Assembly (NCBI RefSeq): GCF_002902945.1
Contig: NZ_CP026103.1
Coordinates: 1,302,001 to 1,366,000 of the forward strand
DNA from: Paraburkholderia caribensis
GTDB taxonomy: Bacteria > Pseudomonadota > Gammaproteobacteria > Burkholderiales > Burkholderiaceae
Direction of reading: 5' to 3'
DNA length: 64,000 bases
The notes below the pieces were generated by a model. That model was given only the letters and a program-made list of their open reading frames with translations. It was not told where the DNA came from and made no database searches. Below, one piece after another: positions 17,592-26,046 of this stretch. The first letter of the stretch is position 1, and every line of letters begins with the position of its first letter. The position numbers and the translations under genes were made by a program.

Positions 17592-17846
17592 GTGTCCGCC
17601 GTCATTGAACATCTCGAAGGCGAAGCGCGCGAGCGGCTGATCGTCTGGCTCAAGCGCCGCATGCAGGAGTGCAATATCACATTGGAAGCGCTGCAACATG
17701 CGCTGCAGCAGGATATCGACGAAGCGAAACGGGTCCGCTACCGCGATGCGTCGGGCAACACGTGGACGGGCGACGGCGAGCACCCGGAATGGCTGCGCCG
17801 CGCGGTCGCGGCGGGGCAAAGCGTCGATCACTTTCTGTGCGAGTGA
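17592..17846 (+). CDS. Short H-NS-family DNA-binding protein
   Basis: An 84-residue protein beginning at GTG 17592, chosen for GAGGAAAACAAC directly upstream; an in-frame ATG at 17559 lacks a site. Residues ~1-45 form the charged helical oligomerisation part and residues ~50-84 the H-NS C-terminal fold, with 'YRDASGNTWTGDGEHPEWL' corresponding to the usual 'TWTGRGRxPxWL' AT-hook-like motif. The second arginine of the DNA-contacting loop is replaced (GDGEHP), so DNA affinity may be altered. H-NS proteins silence AT-rich, often acquired DNA. A terminator follows at 17976. Confidence 0.8.
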   Translation: MSAVIEHLEGEARERLIVWLKRRMQECNITLEALQHALQQDIDEAKRVRYRDASGNTWTGDGEHPEWLRRAVAAGQSVDHFLCE

Positions 17847-17975
17847 CGCGCACGGCCACATGATGCGATCGGCGCGAATGCGGCATCTCGCAGGTCGTTA
17901 AGCGTCTCTTCATGTTGCCGTCCGTATCATGGCGGCGGTTCCTGTGCACCCCCTCGCAACCGCGGGAACCGATTT

Positions 17976-18002
17976 AGCCGACGACGACGTCGGCTTTTTT
18001 TC
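17976..18002 (+). terminator. Rho-independent terminator
   Basis: AGCCGACG (17976-17983), loop ACGA, CGTCGGCT (17988-17995), followed directly by a run of T. It ends the H-NS-like transcript and separates it from the convergent PilZ gene. Confidence 0.88.
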
Positions 18003-18034
18003 GCGCCGATCCGACGCGCGCAGCGGCTGTCGCG

Positions 18035-18946
18035 CTAAGCGTGGCGCTCGGGCGGCACAGCGCCCGTCAGCACGTCCAGCACATACTCCTTGACCAGCGC
18101 GCGCACGTCGCCTGACGTATTGCCGAATTCGGCGCCGACCAGGGTTTCCCCGTCCTTCGTGCGGCGGTTGCGCGCGATGCAGTTCAGCGGCGCCGTGCGC
18201 ACGCGCCCGGCACGCGCGAGCGGCAGCGAGAGCTTGAAGTGCTCGCCGGGCGCGAGCGAATTCGAGTTCGCGTTCACCAGCAGGCCGACGCCCGCAGCGC
18301 TCAGATCGACTGCGCGTACCTCCGTCCCCGCCATGGGCCGGTCGTTTTGCGAGAGGCGCGCGGTCACGTCGATGCCGACGCGCACGTGCCGACGCAACGC
18401 CCGCGAGCGGACTTCCGTGGGGTAACGCAGATACAGCACGTCGAACGGCGACGTATGCCGGCCGACGACTTCCGATTCGAACGCATGGCGATAGCGCCCC
18501 GCGATGAACTGGCCTTCGACAGCCTCGCCCGGCGCGAACGCGGGATCGACGCCCGCGCCCGCGAGCAGCAGGCTGACGTCGTCGAGTGCGCCGACGAAGC
18601 GGGTGCGCGAGGAAATGGCCGGGCCGTTTGCCAGCGTGATCACGAAGTCTTCCGGGATGCAGCCCGATACGGGAAAGGGGCCAACCAGCGTCTGGTCTTC
18701 GTGGCCGCGCCGCGCGCGCCCGGCGGACGGAGGCGTGATGTCCGCGTCCTCAGGTCTGGCGTCCTCGCGCCGCTCGCCGGGAAACGGCTGCCTGAACGGC
18801 CCTTGCACAAATAGCCGTTCGCATTGCGCCGCGCTGTGAATGATGTGCCCGCGCGCCATCAGCAGCCTGCCGTCCGCCGTGTAGACGGAAAACGGCAGTG
18901 GAACCCCGATCGTGACCTCCCGTTGCGACAGCGGCACCAACGGCAT
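18035..18946 (-). CDS. PilZ-domain flagellar brake-like protein (YcgR family)
   Basis: A 303-residue protein; the start at 18946 follows GAGGAG at ten bases. The N-terminal ~110 residues are variable; residues ~115-190 resemble the YcgR N-terminal domain, and residues ~195-295 form a PilZ domain. The c-di-GMP-binding residues are visible: an Arg-rich 'SRALRRHVRV' (RxxxR) and 'DLSAAGVGL' (DxSxxG). YcgR-type proteins slow the flagellar motor when c-di-GMP is high. No flagellar genes are nearby; the EAL phosphodiesterase at 46307 is the only other c-di-GMP gene in the window. Confidence 0.85.
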   Translation of the reverse strand: MPLVPLSQREVTIGVPLPFSVYTADGRLLMARGHIIHSAAQCERLFVQGPFRQPFPGERREDARPEDADITPPSAGRARRGHEDQTLVGPFPVSGCIPEDFVITLANGPAISSRTRFVGALDDVSLLLAGAGVDPAFAPGEAVEGQFIAGRYRHAFESEVVGRHTSPFDVLYLRYPTEVRSRALRRHVRVGIDVTARLSQNDRPMAGTEVRAVDLSAAGVGLLVNANSNSLAPGEHFKLSLPLARAGRVRTAPLNCIARNRRTKDGETLVGAEFGNTSGDVRALVKEYVLDVLTGAVPPERHA

Positions 18947-19260
18947 GACTCGTTTTCTCCTCTCGAACTTTTTACCGCATCGCAATCGTGCAGTATGCGC
19001 AGCGCGTGCAGGCAGCAAGTATGCACGACGTGGCGGTCATGACCAACCTGGCAAACGTTTGTCCGAGCCGATTGTCCCGGCAGACGTACGCAAAACGCCG
19101 TCGTGCGCAACGCCCGGCTCGCAAAGGTTGGTTTCCAGCGGCTCAAGAATCTTCGTCGCGGCGCGTCCCTATAATGGCCGCCATCGTCGCCTCGTTTGCG
19201 TTAGCGAGTTTCGCGTGCTATCACGGGACAATCCCCGCCTACTGCACAGGACAATCCGAC
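18947..19260. other. Divergent intergenic region
   Basis: 314 bases between the leftward PilZ gene and the rightward VOC gene. A TATAAT lies at 19170-19175, followed by an in-frame ATG at 19173 whose extension would give a signal-like N-terminus; no ribosome binding site precedes that ATG, so I read TATAAT as a promoter element instead. Confidence 0.4.
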
Positions 19261-19686
19261 ATGACTACCCAGGCACTCACTTCCGGCATCGATCACGTTG
19301 GTCTCGCCGTGCGCGATCTGAACTTGACGCGTGACTTCTTCGTCGAATGCCTGCAATGGAAGCAGGTCGGCGAAAAGCCGGACTACCCCGCCGCGTTCGT
19401 GTCGGATGGACACGTGATGCTGACGCTGTGGCAAGTCACCAATCAGGCGAACCTCGTAGCGTTCGACCGCAAGACCAACGTCGGCCTGCATCATCTTGCG
19501 TTGCGTGTCGGCAGCGAGGAGGCGCTCAGCGAGATTTTCAGGCGCGTCTCGCAGTGGCCCGGCGTCAAGGTCGAGTTCGCGCCGGAGAATCTCGGCGCTG
19601 GACCGAAACGTCACACGATGATCTATGAACCCGGCGGCATCCGGCTCGAGTTCGACTTCGATCCGCGTCTCAAGGCAGCTGGCTGA
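19261..19686 (+). CDS. VOC-family (glyoxalase/bleomycin-resistance fold) protein
   Basis: A 141-residue protein of the vicinal-oxygen-chelate superfamily, starting at ATG 19261 after ACAGGA. The paired beta-alpha-beta-beta-beta modules are visible: 'GIDHVGLAVRDLNLTRDFF' near the start with a metal-type His, 'GLHHLALRV' in the middle and 'IYEPGGIRLEFDFD' at the end with the final Glu ligand. Members act as glyoxalases, dioxygenases or resistance proteins; the substrate cannot be read from the sequence. The cytosolic nature of the family is why the upstream ATG is not used. Confidence 0.85.
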   Translation: MTTQALTSGIDHVGLAVRDLNLTRDFFVECLQWKQVGEKPDYPAAFVSDGHVMLTLWQVTNQANLVAFDRKTNVGLHHLALRVGSEEALSEIFRRVSQWPGVKVEFAPENLGAGPKRHTMIYEPGGIRLEFDFDPRLKAAG

Positions 19687-19855
19687 GCAGCGTATTGCAC
19701 TCGCCCACTGCTAATCCATGACGGGCAGAAAGGGCCGCGGCGATGACCTATCACCGCGGGTGATACCCCTATCAAAACAAACCGCGCGTTCTTCTCGTGA
19801 TCTGTTGCTAGAGTGATGCCAGTGCAGTCGGGCAGCAACAGAGCAGAGGTTGAAC

Positions 19856-20803
19856 ATGGACCAGCTTTACATGTTGAGGGCGTTCGTCTCGGCGGCGCAG
19901 CATCAAAGTTTCAGCAAGGCGGCTGCCTCGCTGGGCGTGACGACTGGCTCGATTTCTAAAGCGATTGCGAAGCTGGAAACTTCCATCCAGACGCGCGTGC
20001 TCCATCGCACCACGCGCTCCGTCACGCTGACGGAAGAAGCGCAATCGTATTACCTCAGTTGCTGCCGCCTGCTCGAAGAACTCGACGAAGCGAATCGCCG
20101 CATCATGCGCGAGCGCGAAGTGGACAGCGGCAAGCTGCGTCTGGTGATTCATCCGATGTTGGTGAGCGAGACGTTCTCGCAGTTCCTGTCCAGTTATCGC
20201 GCCGTCGCGCCGAACGTGAACCTCGTCGTTTCCGTGGACGAAGGCGCCGTCAATCTCTATGACGGACAGTTCGATATGGCGATGCTTCCGCCGCATCAGG
20301 TCGAGCAGTCCGCCGTCATTCGCAGAACCTTGTTCAAATCGTCGAGGTCGCTGGTCGCATCCGCCGATTATCTGGCGCAACGCGGCACGCCGCACCGCGC
20401 GGCGGATCTCGCCGGGCACTTTCTGCTGTTGCCGTCCCAGTCGCGCCAGCGCAGCACGAACTACGTGCAGGTGATCGAAAATGGCCAGCCTGTGCAGGTG
20501 ATTCCGATGTCGTCGATGGACGGCAACGACGTGCTGTTGCGCGCGGCGGCGCTGGCGGGTGCCGGCATTGCGGAGTTACCGGAGGCCATGGCGCGGGAAG
20601 ATGTGGCGATGGGCAAGCTGGTGCCCGTTTTGCCCGGCTGCTCGATCTCGGACAGCGAAGTCGAAATCTGTCTGTTCTATTCGCACCGGGAATTGCTGCC
20701 GGCGCGCTTCAGAACCTTTGTCGACTTTTGCACCGAGTTCTTTCGCCTCAACAGCGCACGGCGGCGGGCACCCTTGCCGGATGCCCAGGCGCAGGCTGCT
20801 TAA
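19856..20803 (+). CDS. LysR-family transcriptional regulator
   Basis: A 315-residue LysR regulator starting at ATG 19856 with AGAGGT upstream. The winged helix spans residues 1-60 ('MLRAFVSAAQHQSFSKAAAS', 'VLHRTTRSVTLTEEAQSYY'); the rest is the ligand-binding part. It ends ten bases from the convergent LysR gene at 20813, with no obvious terminator between. Its regulated gene is not apparent: the VOC gene upstream is on the same strand 169 bases away. Confidence 0.9.
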   Translation: MDQLYMLRAFVSAAQHQSFSKAAASLGVTTGSISKAIAKLETSIQTRVLHRTTRSVTLTEEAQSYYLSCCRLLEELDEANRRIMREREVDSGKLRLVIHPMLVSETFSQFLSSYRAVAPNVNLVVSVDEGAVNLYDGQFDMAMLPPHQVEQSAVIRRTLFKSSRSLVASADYLAQRGTPHRAADLAGHFLLLPSQSRQRSTNYVQVIENGQPVQVIPMSSMDGNDVLLRAAALAGAGIAELPEAMAREDVAMGKLVPVLPGCSISDSEVEICLFYSHRELLPARFRTFVDFCTEFFRLNSARRRAPLPDAQAQAA

Positions 20804-20812
20804 GTTACTGAC

Positions 20813-21700
20813 TTAGGCTGCCGCCATCACGGGGCCGAGCCGCGAGCGCGTCACTTCGACGAATGCCTGCATCGCGCTCGACACGTAGGCGTCATGCCGG
20901 CGAATAAACAGCGTCGCAACCTGCGCTTTCTCCGGCGGCAACGAATGAAGCGCGACGATATCCTGCTCGGCCGCGCCCGATACGACGCCGCGCGGCAACA
21001 GCGTCACGCCGATACCCGCCGCGACGCACGCGATGATCGCATCGAGCGAACCGAATTCGAGCGGCGTGGCCGTCACGATGCCCATTTCGGCCAGCAGCGC
21101 TTCAAGCCGCTGACGATACGAACAACCCAATCTGAACACGATGGTCTTGAGCTCGGGCACGGCGCGCAGCGCATCCATCGCACGCAGGTTGCGCGGCGTC
21201 ACCAGCACCAGTTCTTCCTGAAAGATCATTTCCGCGTGCAGTTCGGGATGTTCGACGGGACCCGCGACAAACGCGCCATCGAGCCGGCATGCGGCCACGT
21301 CTTCCGTCAGGCTGCAACTCGTGCCCGTCGTCAGGGACAGGCGCACTTGCGGATAGATTCTGGCGAAGTTGCTCAATATCGGCGAAAGGCGCAGGGCAGC
21401 CGTCGTTTCGAGCGTGCCTAAAGCCAGTGCGCCCGCGGGCGGGCCGTCGTCGAGCGCCGCGAGCCGCGCGTCCGCAAGCAGTTTCGCAATGCGCGCCGCG
21501 TACGGCAGCATGCGTTGCCCCGCAGGCGTCAGGCTGACGCCGCGCACATGGCGCTGAAACAGCGCCACACCAATTTCCCGTTCGAGAGACCGGATACGCG
21601 CTGTCACATTGGACTGAACGGTATGAAGTTCGGCAGCCGCCCGGTTCATGCTGCCGTGACGGGCCACTGCCTCGAACACCTTGAGGTCGGCGACATCCAT
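20813..21700 (-). CDS. LysR-family transcriptional regulator
   Basis: A 295-residue LysR regulator with the N-terminal winged helix 'FEAVARHGSMNRAAAELHTV' and 'GVALFQRHVRGVSLTPAGQR', and a complete effector domain. It resembles the CysB/GltC-like branch that regulates amino-acid or aromatic catabolism, though this is not decisive. It is the last leftward gene of a run containing the MmgE/PrpD gene and two tautomerases (144-base gap), so those genes are its likely targets. Confidence 0.9.
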   Translation of the reverse strand: MDVADLKVFEAVARHGSMNRAAAELHTVQSNVTARIRSLEREIGVALFQRHVRGVSLTPAGQRMLPYAARIAKLLADARLAALDDGPPAGALALGTLETTAALRLSPILSNFARIYPQVRLSLTTGTSCSLTEDVAACRLDGAFVAGPVEHPELHAEMIFQEELVLVTPRNLRAMDALRAVPELKTIVFRLGCSYRQRLEALLAEMGIVTATPLEFGSLDAIIACVAAGIGVTLLPRGVVSGAAEQDIVALHSLPPEKAQVATLFIRRHDAYVSSAMQAFVEVTRSRLGPVMAAA

Positions 21701-21844
21701 GCTGTGTACCTCGATGAGATCGACAAGGCCTTGACACTGTCCTCACAGGCCCGCACTGCGCTGGGCGCAGGTCGATCGTCATCCTACACCAAAGCCGGTT
21801 TGCGCATTGCCGCGACGTTCACGGCCATGGCTTCTGGCAAGCTC

Positions 21845-22051
21845 TCAACCCGCCTTTTTGGCCTTGAATTCCTCGCCATTGATGCGACTCGATATGCTGA
21901 TGTTCTCGCGCGGATGCTCATGCAAGATCACATTGATGATCTTCGGGTCGGAGCCGATCGCGTCGTGCGTGACCTGAATGATGTCTCGCATCAGTTGCTC
22001 GCGACGCGCCGGCGTCAGTCCCGCCGCAATATGACATTCGATAAAAGGCAT
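21845..22051 (-). CDS. 4-oxalocrotonate tautomerase-family protein (Pro-1 present)
   Basis: A 68-residue small tautomerase. After loss of the initiator Met the protein starts with Pro-1 (MPFIECHIAAG), the catalytic base of the family. 'NVILHEHPRENISI' corresponds to the second half of the beta-alpha-beta unit. Such enzymes interconvert keto and enol forms of unsaturated diacids and usually form hexamers. It lies 19 bases downstream of a second tautomerase-like gene that lacks Pro-1; the two could form a hetero-oligomer (inference). Confidence 0.85.
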   Translation of the reverse strand: MPFIECHIAAGLTPARREQLMRDIIQVTHDAIGSDPKIINVILHEHPRENISISSRINGEEFKAKKAG

Positions 22052-22070
22052 GCTAATACTCCTGCAATGT

Positions 22071-22301
22071 TTATTTGAGGCGGCTGATCAGTTCTTTGTC
22101 GTTGGCTGCGCCTTCCACGTATTCGGGAAGATGCTCGCCATGCTCGACGAAGTTGATGCCCCGGCCCTCGCGAAAGACAATGAAGATGTCATTCTTCGTT
22201 TCGCCCGTCGCCTCGCTGACCACACGCAGCAGACCCGCTGCGAGCTGACGTTTCTGTTCGTCCGTTCTACCGTATCGCATGTCACATGAAATCAGGGCCA
22301 T
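22071..22301 (-). CDS. Tautomerase-family protein with Ala in place of Pro-1
   Basis: A 76-residue protein starting at 22301, fixed by a perfect AGGAGG five bases upstream. The fold matches the 4-oxalocrotonate tautomerase family ('MRYGRTDEQKRQLAAGLLRV', 'NDIFIVFREGRGINF'), but the second codon is GCC, giving 'MALISCD' instead of 'MPxI'. The catalytic Pro-1 is therefore missing. Some tautomerase-superfamily members lacking Pro-1 are known and may be partner subunits. The gene sits between the MmgE/PrpD gene (26 bases) and the Pro-1 tautomerase (19 bases), all leftward. Confidence 0.82.
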   Translation of the reverse strand: MALISCDMRYGRTDEQKRQLAAGLLRVVSEATGETKNDIFIVFREGRGINFVEHGEHLPEYVEGAANDKELISRLK

Positions 22302-22327
22302 TCGAACCTCCTGTATGCCTGACGCAA

Positions 22328-23737
22328 TTATTGAATTCCCGGATGCTTCACCGGGTACACCGCTTCCCGGTTGACCTTCGCGAGGCGTTGCATCAACTCC
22401 GCGACGGTATGTTCTTCGAGTCTGGAAACGAGATCGACGATCTCGCCGCGCAGCGTTTCGTCCGCATAGGGCTCGCTTAGCCAGTTGAATTTTTCGACCG
22501 TCCGCTCCCACGTGAACGGATTGTCGAGACCGCCTTCAAAGCCCACGTGTTCCTTCGACACCACACGGCCGTCGCGGCAGCGGATCGTGACGCGCGTATT
22601 CAATGCCTGCGGGTATTGCGCCGAAAAGGCGGCGTCGGGGCGTATCGTGACTTTCTTCAGCAGCGCTTGCGCGTCGGCTGCCTGGACACGCGCGGGTTCC
22701 AGTTGAGCCGGACCGACCTGATCGTCGAGCAAGGCTGCGGCAATCAGATACTTGAGGTTGTAGTCCGCCTGCTCTTTGGTTTGCGGATGGTCTTTTGCAC
22801 CAAAGCCGCCGCCACCCGCGATGTCATAGCCCATCTGGAAGATGTCGCAAATCACGGCTTCGATGTCGCCGCCCGTTATGGCGTGTGCGCGCTTCAGGTC
22901 CAGCGTGGCTTCGAGCACGGGCTGGCCGTGAATCAGCGAGCAGTACTTCTTCATCACAGTCTGATGGACGATCTCCAGCCTCGAATCTTCCCAATCCACT
23001 TCGAGCGGTTGATCGAACATACGCACGAGTCCGTTCGGTCCCTCGAAAAGACGCAGCGGGCCCGTAAAACCACGCTTCGCAAGCGAGGCCGAATAAACCG
23101 CCCGCATGCAGGTGATACCAGGCGAAAAGCCCTTCCAGTACGACACGGGTTCAGAGTGAACGCAGGAGAGCGAGATGTTGTCGACGGTGGCGATGGCGAT
23201 TGCATGTGCGATTTGATCCGCGTCGAGACCAAGCAGTTTTCCGGAAGCGGCTGCCGACGAAATCGCCAGTTGAATTGCGTGGTTGAAACCCTTCGCCATG
23301 ACGGGGACGATCGCGGTGATGCGACAGCCGATCTCATACGCAACTGCGAGCGCCAGCATGAACGATTCGCCGTCCGCCGATGCGTGTTCGGCTGCCGCCA
23401 GTACCGCGCCGAAGTTGTCGCTCGGATGACAAAGACCGCCTGGCGACATGTAGCTGTCGAGCAGGTCCACGTAACGCACGAGTGCCGAGTTGTACAGCGC
23501 CGCCTGATCCGGAGAAGTCGAGCCGCCGCCGATCAGCGTACATGGGCCGCCGCCGCGATATTCGTCGAACTGCTCTCTGAGCGCCTTGAAAGGCGAGCCC
23601 GGCAAAGCGGTGATTGCACACCCAAGGCTGTCCAGGATGTTTCGCTTAAGCAGGTGCCGGGTCGGCGGCGTGAGATGACTGGCGCGCGCAACGTCGGCAA
23701 ACCGGCCGATACGCTCGACAGCGGTAAGAGTACTCAT
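22328..23737 (-). CDS. MmgE/PrpD-family protein
   Basis: About 469 residues from ATG 23737; two further in-frame ATGs upstream (23755, 23800) are possible, none with a strong ribosome binding site. Family landmarks are 'LKRNILDSLGCAITALPG', 'LCHPSDNFGAVLAAAEHAS' and 'HGQPVLEATLDLKR'. Known members are 2-methylcitrate dehydratase (PrpD) and cis-aconitate decarboxylase; no other propionate-cycle gene is near, so the substrate is open. The two tautomerase genes directly downstream suggest breakdown of an unsaturated or enolisable carboxylic acid. Confidence 0.87.
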   Translation of the reverse strand: MSTLTAVERIGRFADVARASHLTPPTRHLLKRNILDSLGCAITALPGSPFKALREQFDEYRGGGPCTLIGGGSTSPDQAALYNSALVRYVDLLDSYMSPGGLCHPSDNFGAVLAAAEHASADGESFMLALAVAYEIGCRITAIVPVMAKGFNHAIQLAISSAAASGKLLGLDADQIAHAIAIATVDNISLSCVHSEPVSYWKGFSPGITCMRAVYSASLAKRGFTGPLRLFEGPNGLVRMFDQPLEVDWEDSRLEIVHQTVMKKYCSLIHGQPVLEATLDLKRAHAITGGDIEAVICDIFQMGYDIAGGGGFGAKDHPQTKEQADYNLKYLIAAALLDDQVGPAQLEPARVQAADAQALLKKVTIRPDAAFSAQYPQALNTRVTIRCRDGRVVSKEHVGFEGGLDNPFTWERTVEKFNWLSEPYADETLRGEIVDLVSRLEEHTVAELMQRLAKVNREAVYPVKHPGIQ

Positions 23738-23892
23738 GGCTTGAAGGTCTCGCATGAAGAACGGGTGGCTCAATGTCGCACCGCGCACTGCGGAGATCAA
23801 GCGAAGGGTTTGGATACCGATATCTGCTGCGCTGATAGCGACGATGCATTTTCAGCATGAAGTCTTTCGTCGCCTATCCTCGAAGAGATTGA

Positions 23893-24018
23893 TTATCGTG
23901 TTCTCCGGCGCTTTTGTTGCACACCGCTTGTCGTCATGAGGTCGCACTGGACGGGATGCGTGATTTCGGTTGCCAGTCCGCCCGCAAGAAAGAAGAAGAT
24001 TGCCAAAAGCCGCTTCAT
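23893..24018 (-). CDS. Small signal-peptide-like protein, 41 residues
   Basis: A short frame beginning at ATG 24016-24018 with TTGGAGG six bases upstream, a strong ribosome binding site. It starts 'MKRLLAIFFFLAGGLATEI' (Lys/Arg then a hydrophobic run), the shape of a signal peptide or small membrane segment, and ends in a basic tail. No homologue is recognised. It lies upstream of the MmgE/PrpD gene on the same strand, 156 bases away. It could also be a chance frame; the ribosome binding site is the best argument for it. Confidence 0.45.
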   Translation of the reverse strand: MKRLLAIFFFLAGGLATEITHPVQCDLMTTSGVQQKRRRTR

Positions 24019-24197
24019 GGTTGCCTCCAACATTGAGTCATACCCTCGTTATAGCGCAGACCATGCGCCCCTTTGTGTCCGAATGTATCGAGGCACCCCG
24101 CTGATACAAGAAGATTCAAACACGCGACACGGCGACACAGCCGGGATACGCGAGAACGTTCAAATACAGCCATGTCTTCCACTCAAAGGACGCTGAC

Positions 24198-24749
24198 ATG
24201 TTCTCCCGAATCAAAACCCTGACCACTGTCGTTGCGATTGCTGCCGTTGCCGGGCTGGGCGCACTGGTCGCCAACAGCGGCGCCGCGACGGCCGTTCCCG
24301 TCGCAAAGAACAGCGTCGCACCGGAATTCGCCGGTATCGATCAATGGCTGAATTCGCCGCCTCTGACCATGCAGCAATTGCGCGGAAAAGTCGTGCTCGT
24401 CGATTTCTGGACGTACACGTGCGTCAACTGCATCAACACGCTGCCGCATGTCGAGAAGCTGTATCAGAAGTACAAGGATCAAGGGCTCGTCGTGGTTGGC
24501 GTGCATACGCCTGAATACGCGTTCGAGCGCGAGACGAAAAAGGTTAAAGCGGCGATTGCGGAATACGGGCTGCATTACCCCGTCGCGCAGGACAACCAGT
24601 ACGCGACGTGGAACGCTTATGGCAACCAGTACTGGCCCGCCGTCTATCTGATCGACAAGCAGGGGCACATCGTCTATAGCCATTTCGGCGAAGGCGATTA
24701 CGACAAGACGGAAGCGGCCGTGCGCGAGCAACTGGCGCGCGCGGGTTGA
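24198..24749 (+). CDS. Exported thioredoxin-family protein (TlpA/redoxin-like)
   Basis: A 183-residue protein starting at ATG 24198 after AAAGGAC. An N-terminal signal or anchor ('TVVAIAAVAGLGALVA') targets it to the periplasm. The thioredoxin fold carries the active site CVNC in 'FWTYTCVNCINTLP' and the cis-Pro loop in 'QYWPAVYLIDKQG'. The CxxC type and 'NQYATWNAYGNQYWPA' are typical of the redoxin domain found in DipZ-like proteins. It probably reduces disulfides or supports cytochrome maturation outside the cytoplasm. It is a single-gene unit convergent with the next gene. Confidence 0.87.
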   Translation: MFSRIKTLTTVVAIAAVAGLGALVANSGAATAVPVAKNSVAPEFAGIDQWLNSPPLTMQQLRGKVVLVDFWTYTCVNCINTLPHVEKLYQKYKDQGLVVVGVHTPEYAFERETKKVKAAIAEYGLHYPVAQDNQYATWNAYGNQYWPAVYLIDKQGHIVYSHFGEGDYDKTEAAVREQLARAG

Positions 24750-24804
24750 CGTTGGCTAATGTGGCGATAGGGATAAAGCGCGGCGCTTGTGCCGCGCCAT
24801 CCGC

Positions 24805-25818
24805 TCAAAACGCGCTGCGATATGCGTACAGTCCCGGCAGGCCGCCCGTCATCAGGAACACGACCTTCGCGCCTGGCCCGATGGCTCTGCTTCTGATGTC
24901 GTGCAGCAGGCCGGCGAACGCTTTCCCGCTATACACAGGGTCCAGAAGCAGGCCCTCGACGCTCGCCAGCAGCCGCACGGCTTCACGCATCGCGTCGGTG
25001 GGAATGCCGTAGCCTTCGCCGCGCTGCCCGTCCTCGACGATCACGCTCGCGTCGGAAAGAACCGCGTCGGGCCGAAGCAGCGCAAGCGTTTCCTTCGCCT
25101 TCAGTTGCGTGTTGGACAAGGTGTTCTCATGCGTCGCCAGCACGTTGTGCGACACGACGCGCGTCGGGTCCTCGCCCATCGCCAGCAAGCCAGCGACAAG
25201 ACCCGCCTGCGTGCCGCCGCTGCCGTTGGGCACGGCGATGCGATCGAACGAAATGCCCAGCGCGCGCGACTGGTCGAGCATTTCCATCGCGCACGCCGCA
25301 TATCCGAGATTGCCGACAGCAGACGAGCCGCCCAGCGGCGCGAGATAGACCTTGTGTCCCGCCTTGCGCAGCTCGTCCGCGCGGTTCTGCGCGAACGCCA
25401 TGGCGTCGGCGTTGCCGGGCAGATCGTGAATGCGGGCGCCGAGCAGCGCGTCGAGCAGCACGTTGCCATTGTGGACGTAATCGTCGTCTTCGCGCGGCAC
25501 CATGCGCGTCAGCACGACCTCGCACGCCAGGCCCGCACGCGCGGCCGCAGCAGCCGTGAGCCGGGCGTGATTCGACTGGCGCGCGCCCACCGTGATGATC
25601 GTATCCGCGCCTTGCGCGAGCGCTTCACCCAGCAGGAATTCGAGTTTTCGCAGCTTGCTGCCGCCACCGCCAAGGCCCGTGAGATCGTCTCGCTTGACAT
25701 AGATATCGACGTCACCCAACTGCTTGCTCAAGCGGCTCAAATGCTGGATCGGCGTAGGGCCCTCGATCAATGCGTAACGAGGAAATGCGCTGAGATCGAG
25801 AGCAAGTGCGTTTGGCAT
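24805..25818 (-). CDS. D-cysteine desulfhydrase / ACC-deaminase-like PLP enzyme
   Basis: A 337-residue fold-type II pyridoxal-phosphate enzyme; the start at 25818 (MPNALALD) follows TGGAG. The PLP lysine lies in 'GGGGSKLRKLEFLL', the substrate loop is 'ARQSNHARLTAAAA' and the phosphate-binding part is 'PNGSGGTQAGL'. This family includes D-cysteine desulfhydrase (pyruvate, sulfide and ammonia from D-cysteine) and 1-aminocyclopropane-1-carboxylate deaminase; the spacing fits DcyD better, but separation of the two needs the residues around the carboxylate site. Single gene, no linked transporter. Confidence 0.85.
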   Translation of the reverse strand: MPNALALDLSAFPRYALIEGPTPIQHLSRLSKQLGDVDIYVKRDDLTGLGGGGSKLRKLEFLLGEALAQGADTIITVGARQSNHARLTAAAAARAGLACEVVLTRMVPREDDDYVHNGNVLLDALLGARIHDLPGNADAMAFAQNRADELRKAGHKVYLAPLGGSSAVGNLGYAACAMEMLDQSRALGISFDRIAVPNGSGGTQAGLVAGLLAMGEDPTRVVSHNVLATHENTLSNTQLKAKETLALLRPDAVLSDASVIVEDGQRGEGYGIPTDAMREAVRLLASVEGLLLDPVYSGKAFAGLLHDIRSRAIGPGAKVVFLMTGGLPGLYAYRSAF

Positions 25819-26046
25819 GCGGAATTCTCCAGGTATTCGGCCACGTTTGTCGCGCAAATGTTAAAGCATCGCTGCGTGCGCCGCACGCGGCGTTCAATGG
25901 CCATCAATGCCCGACAATATTGAACATCAGGACACAATCCATGCAATCACTAATCGCGTTTGCATGCGCCTTTGCGGGCTCATGGCCCGGCTTTCCGCTC
26001 TCGCAATCCAGCGAGATTCTCGCGTATCACGCCATTCCTCTTTTAT

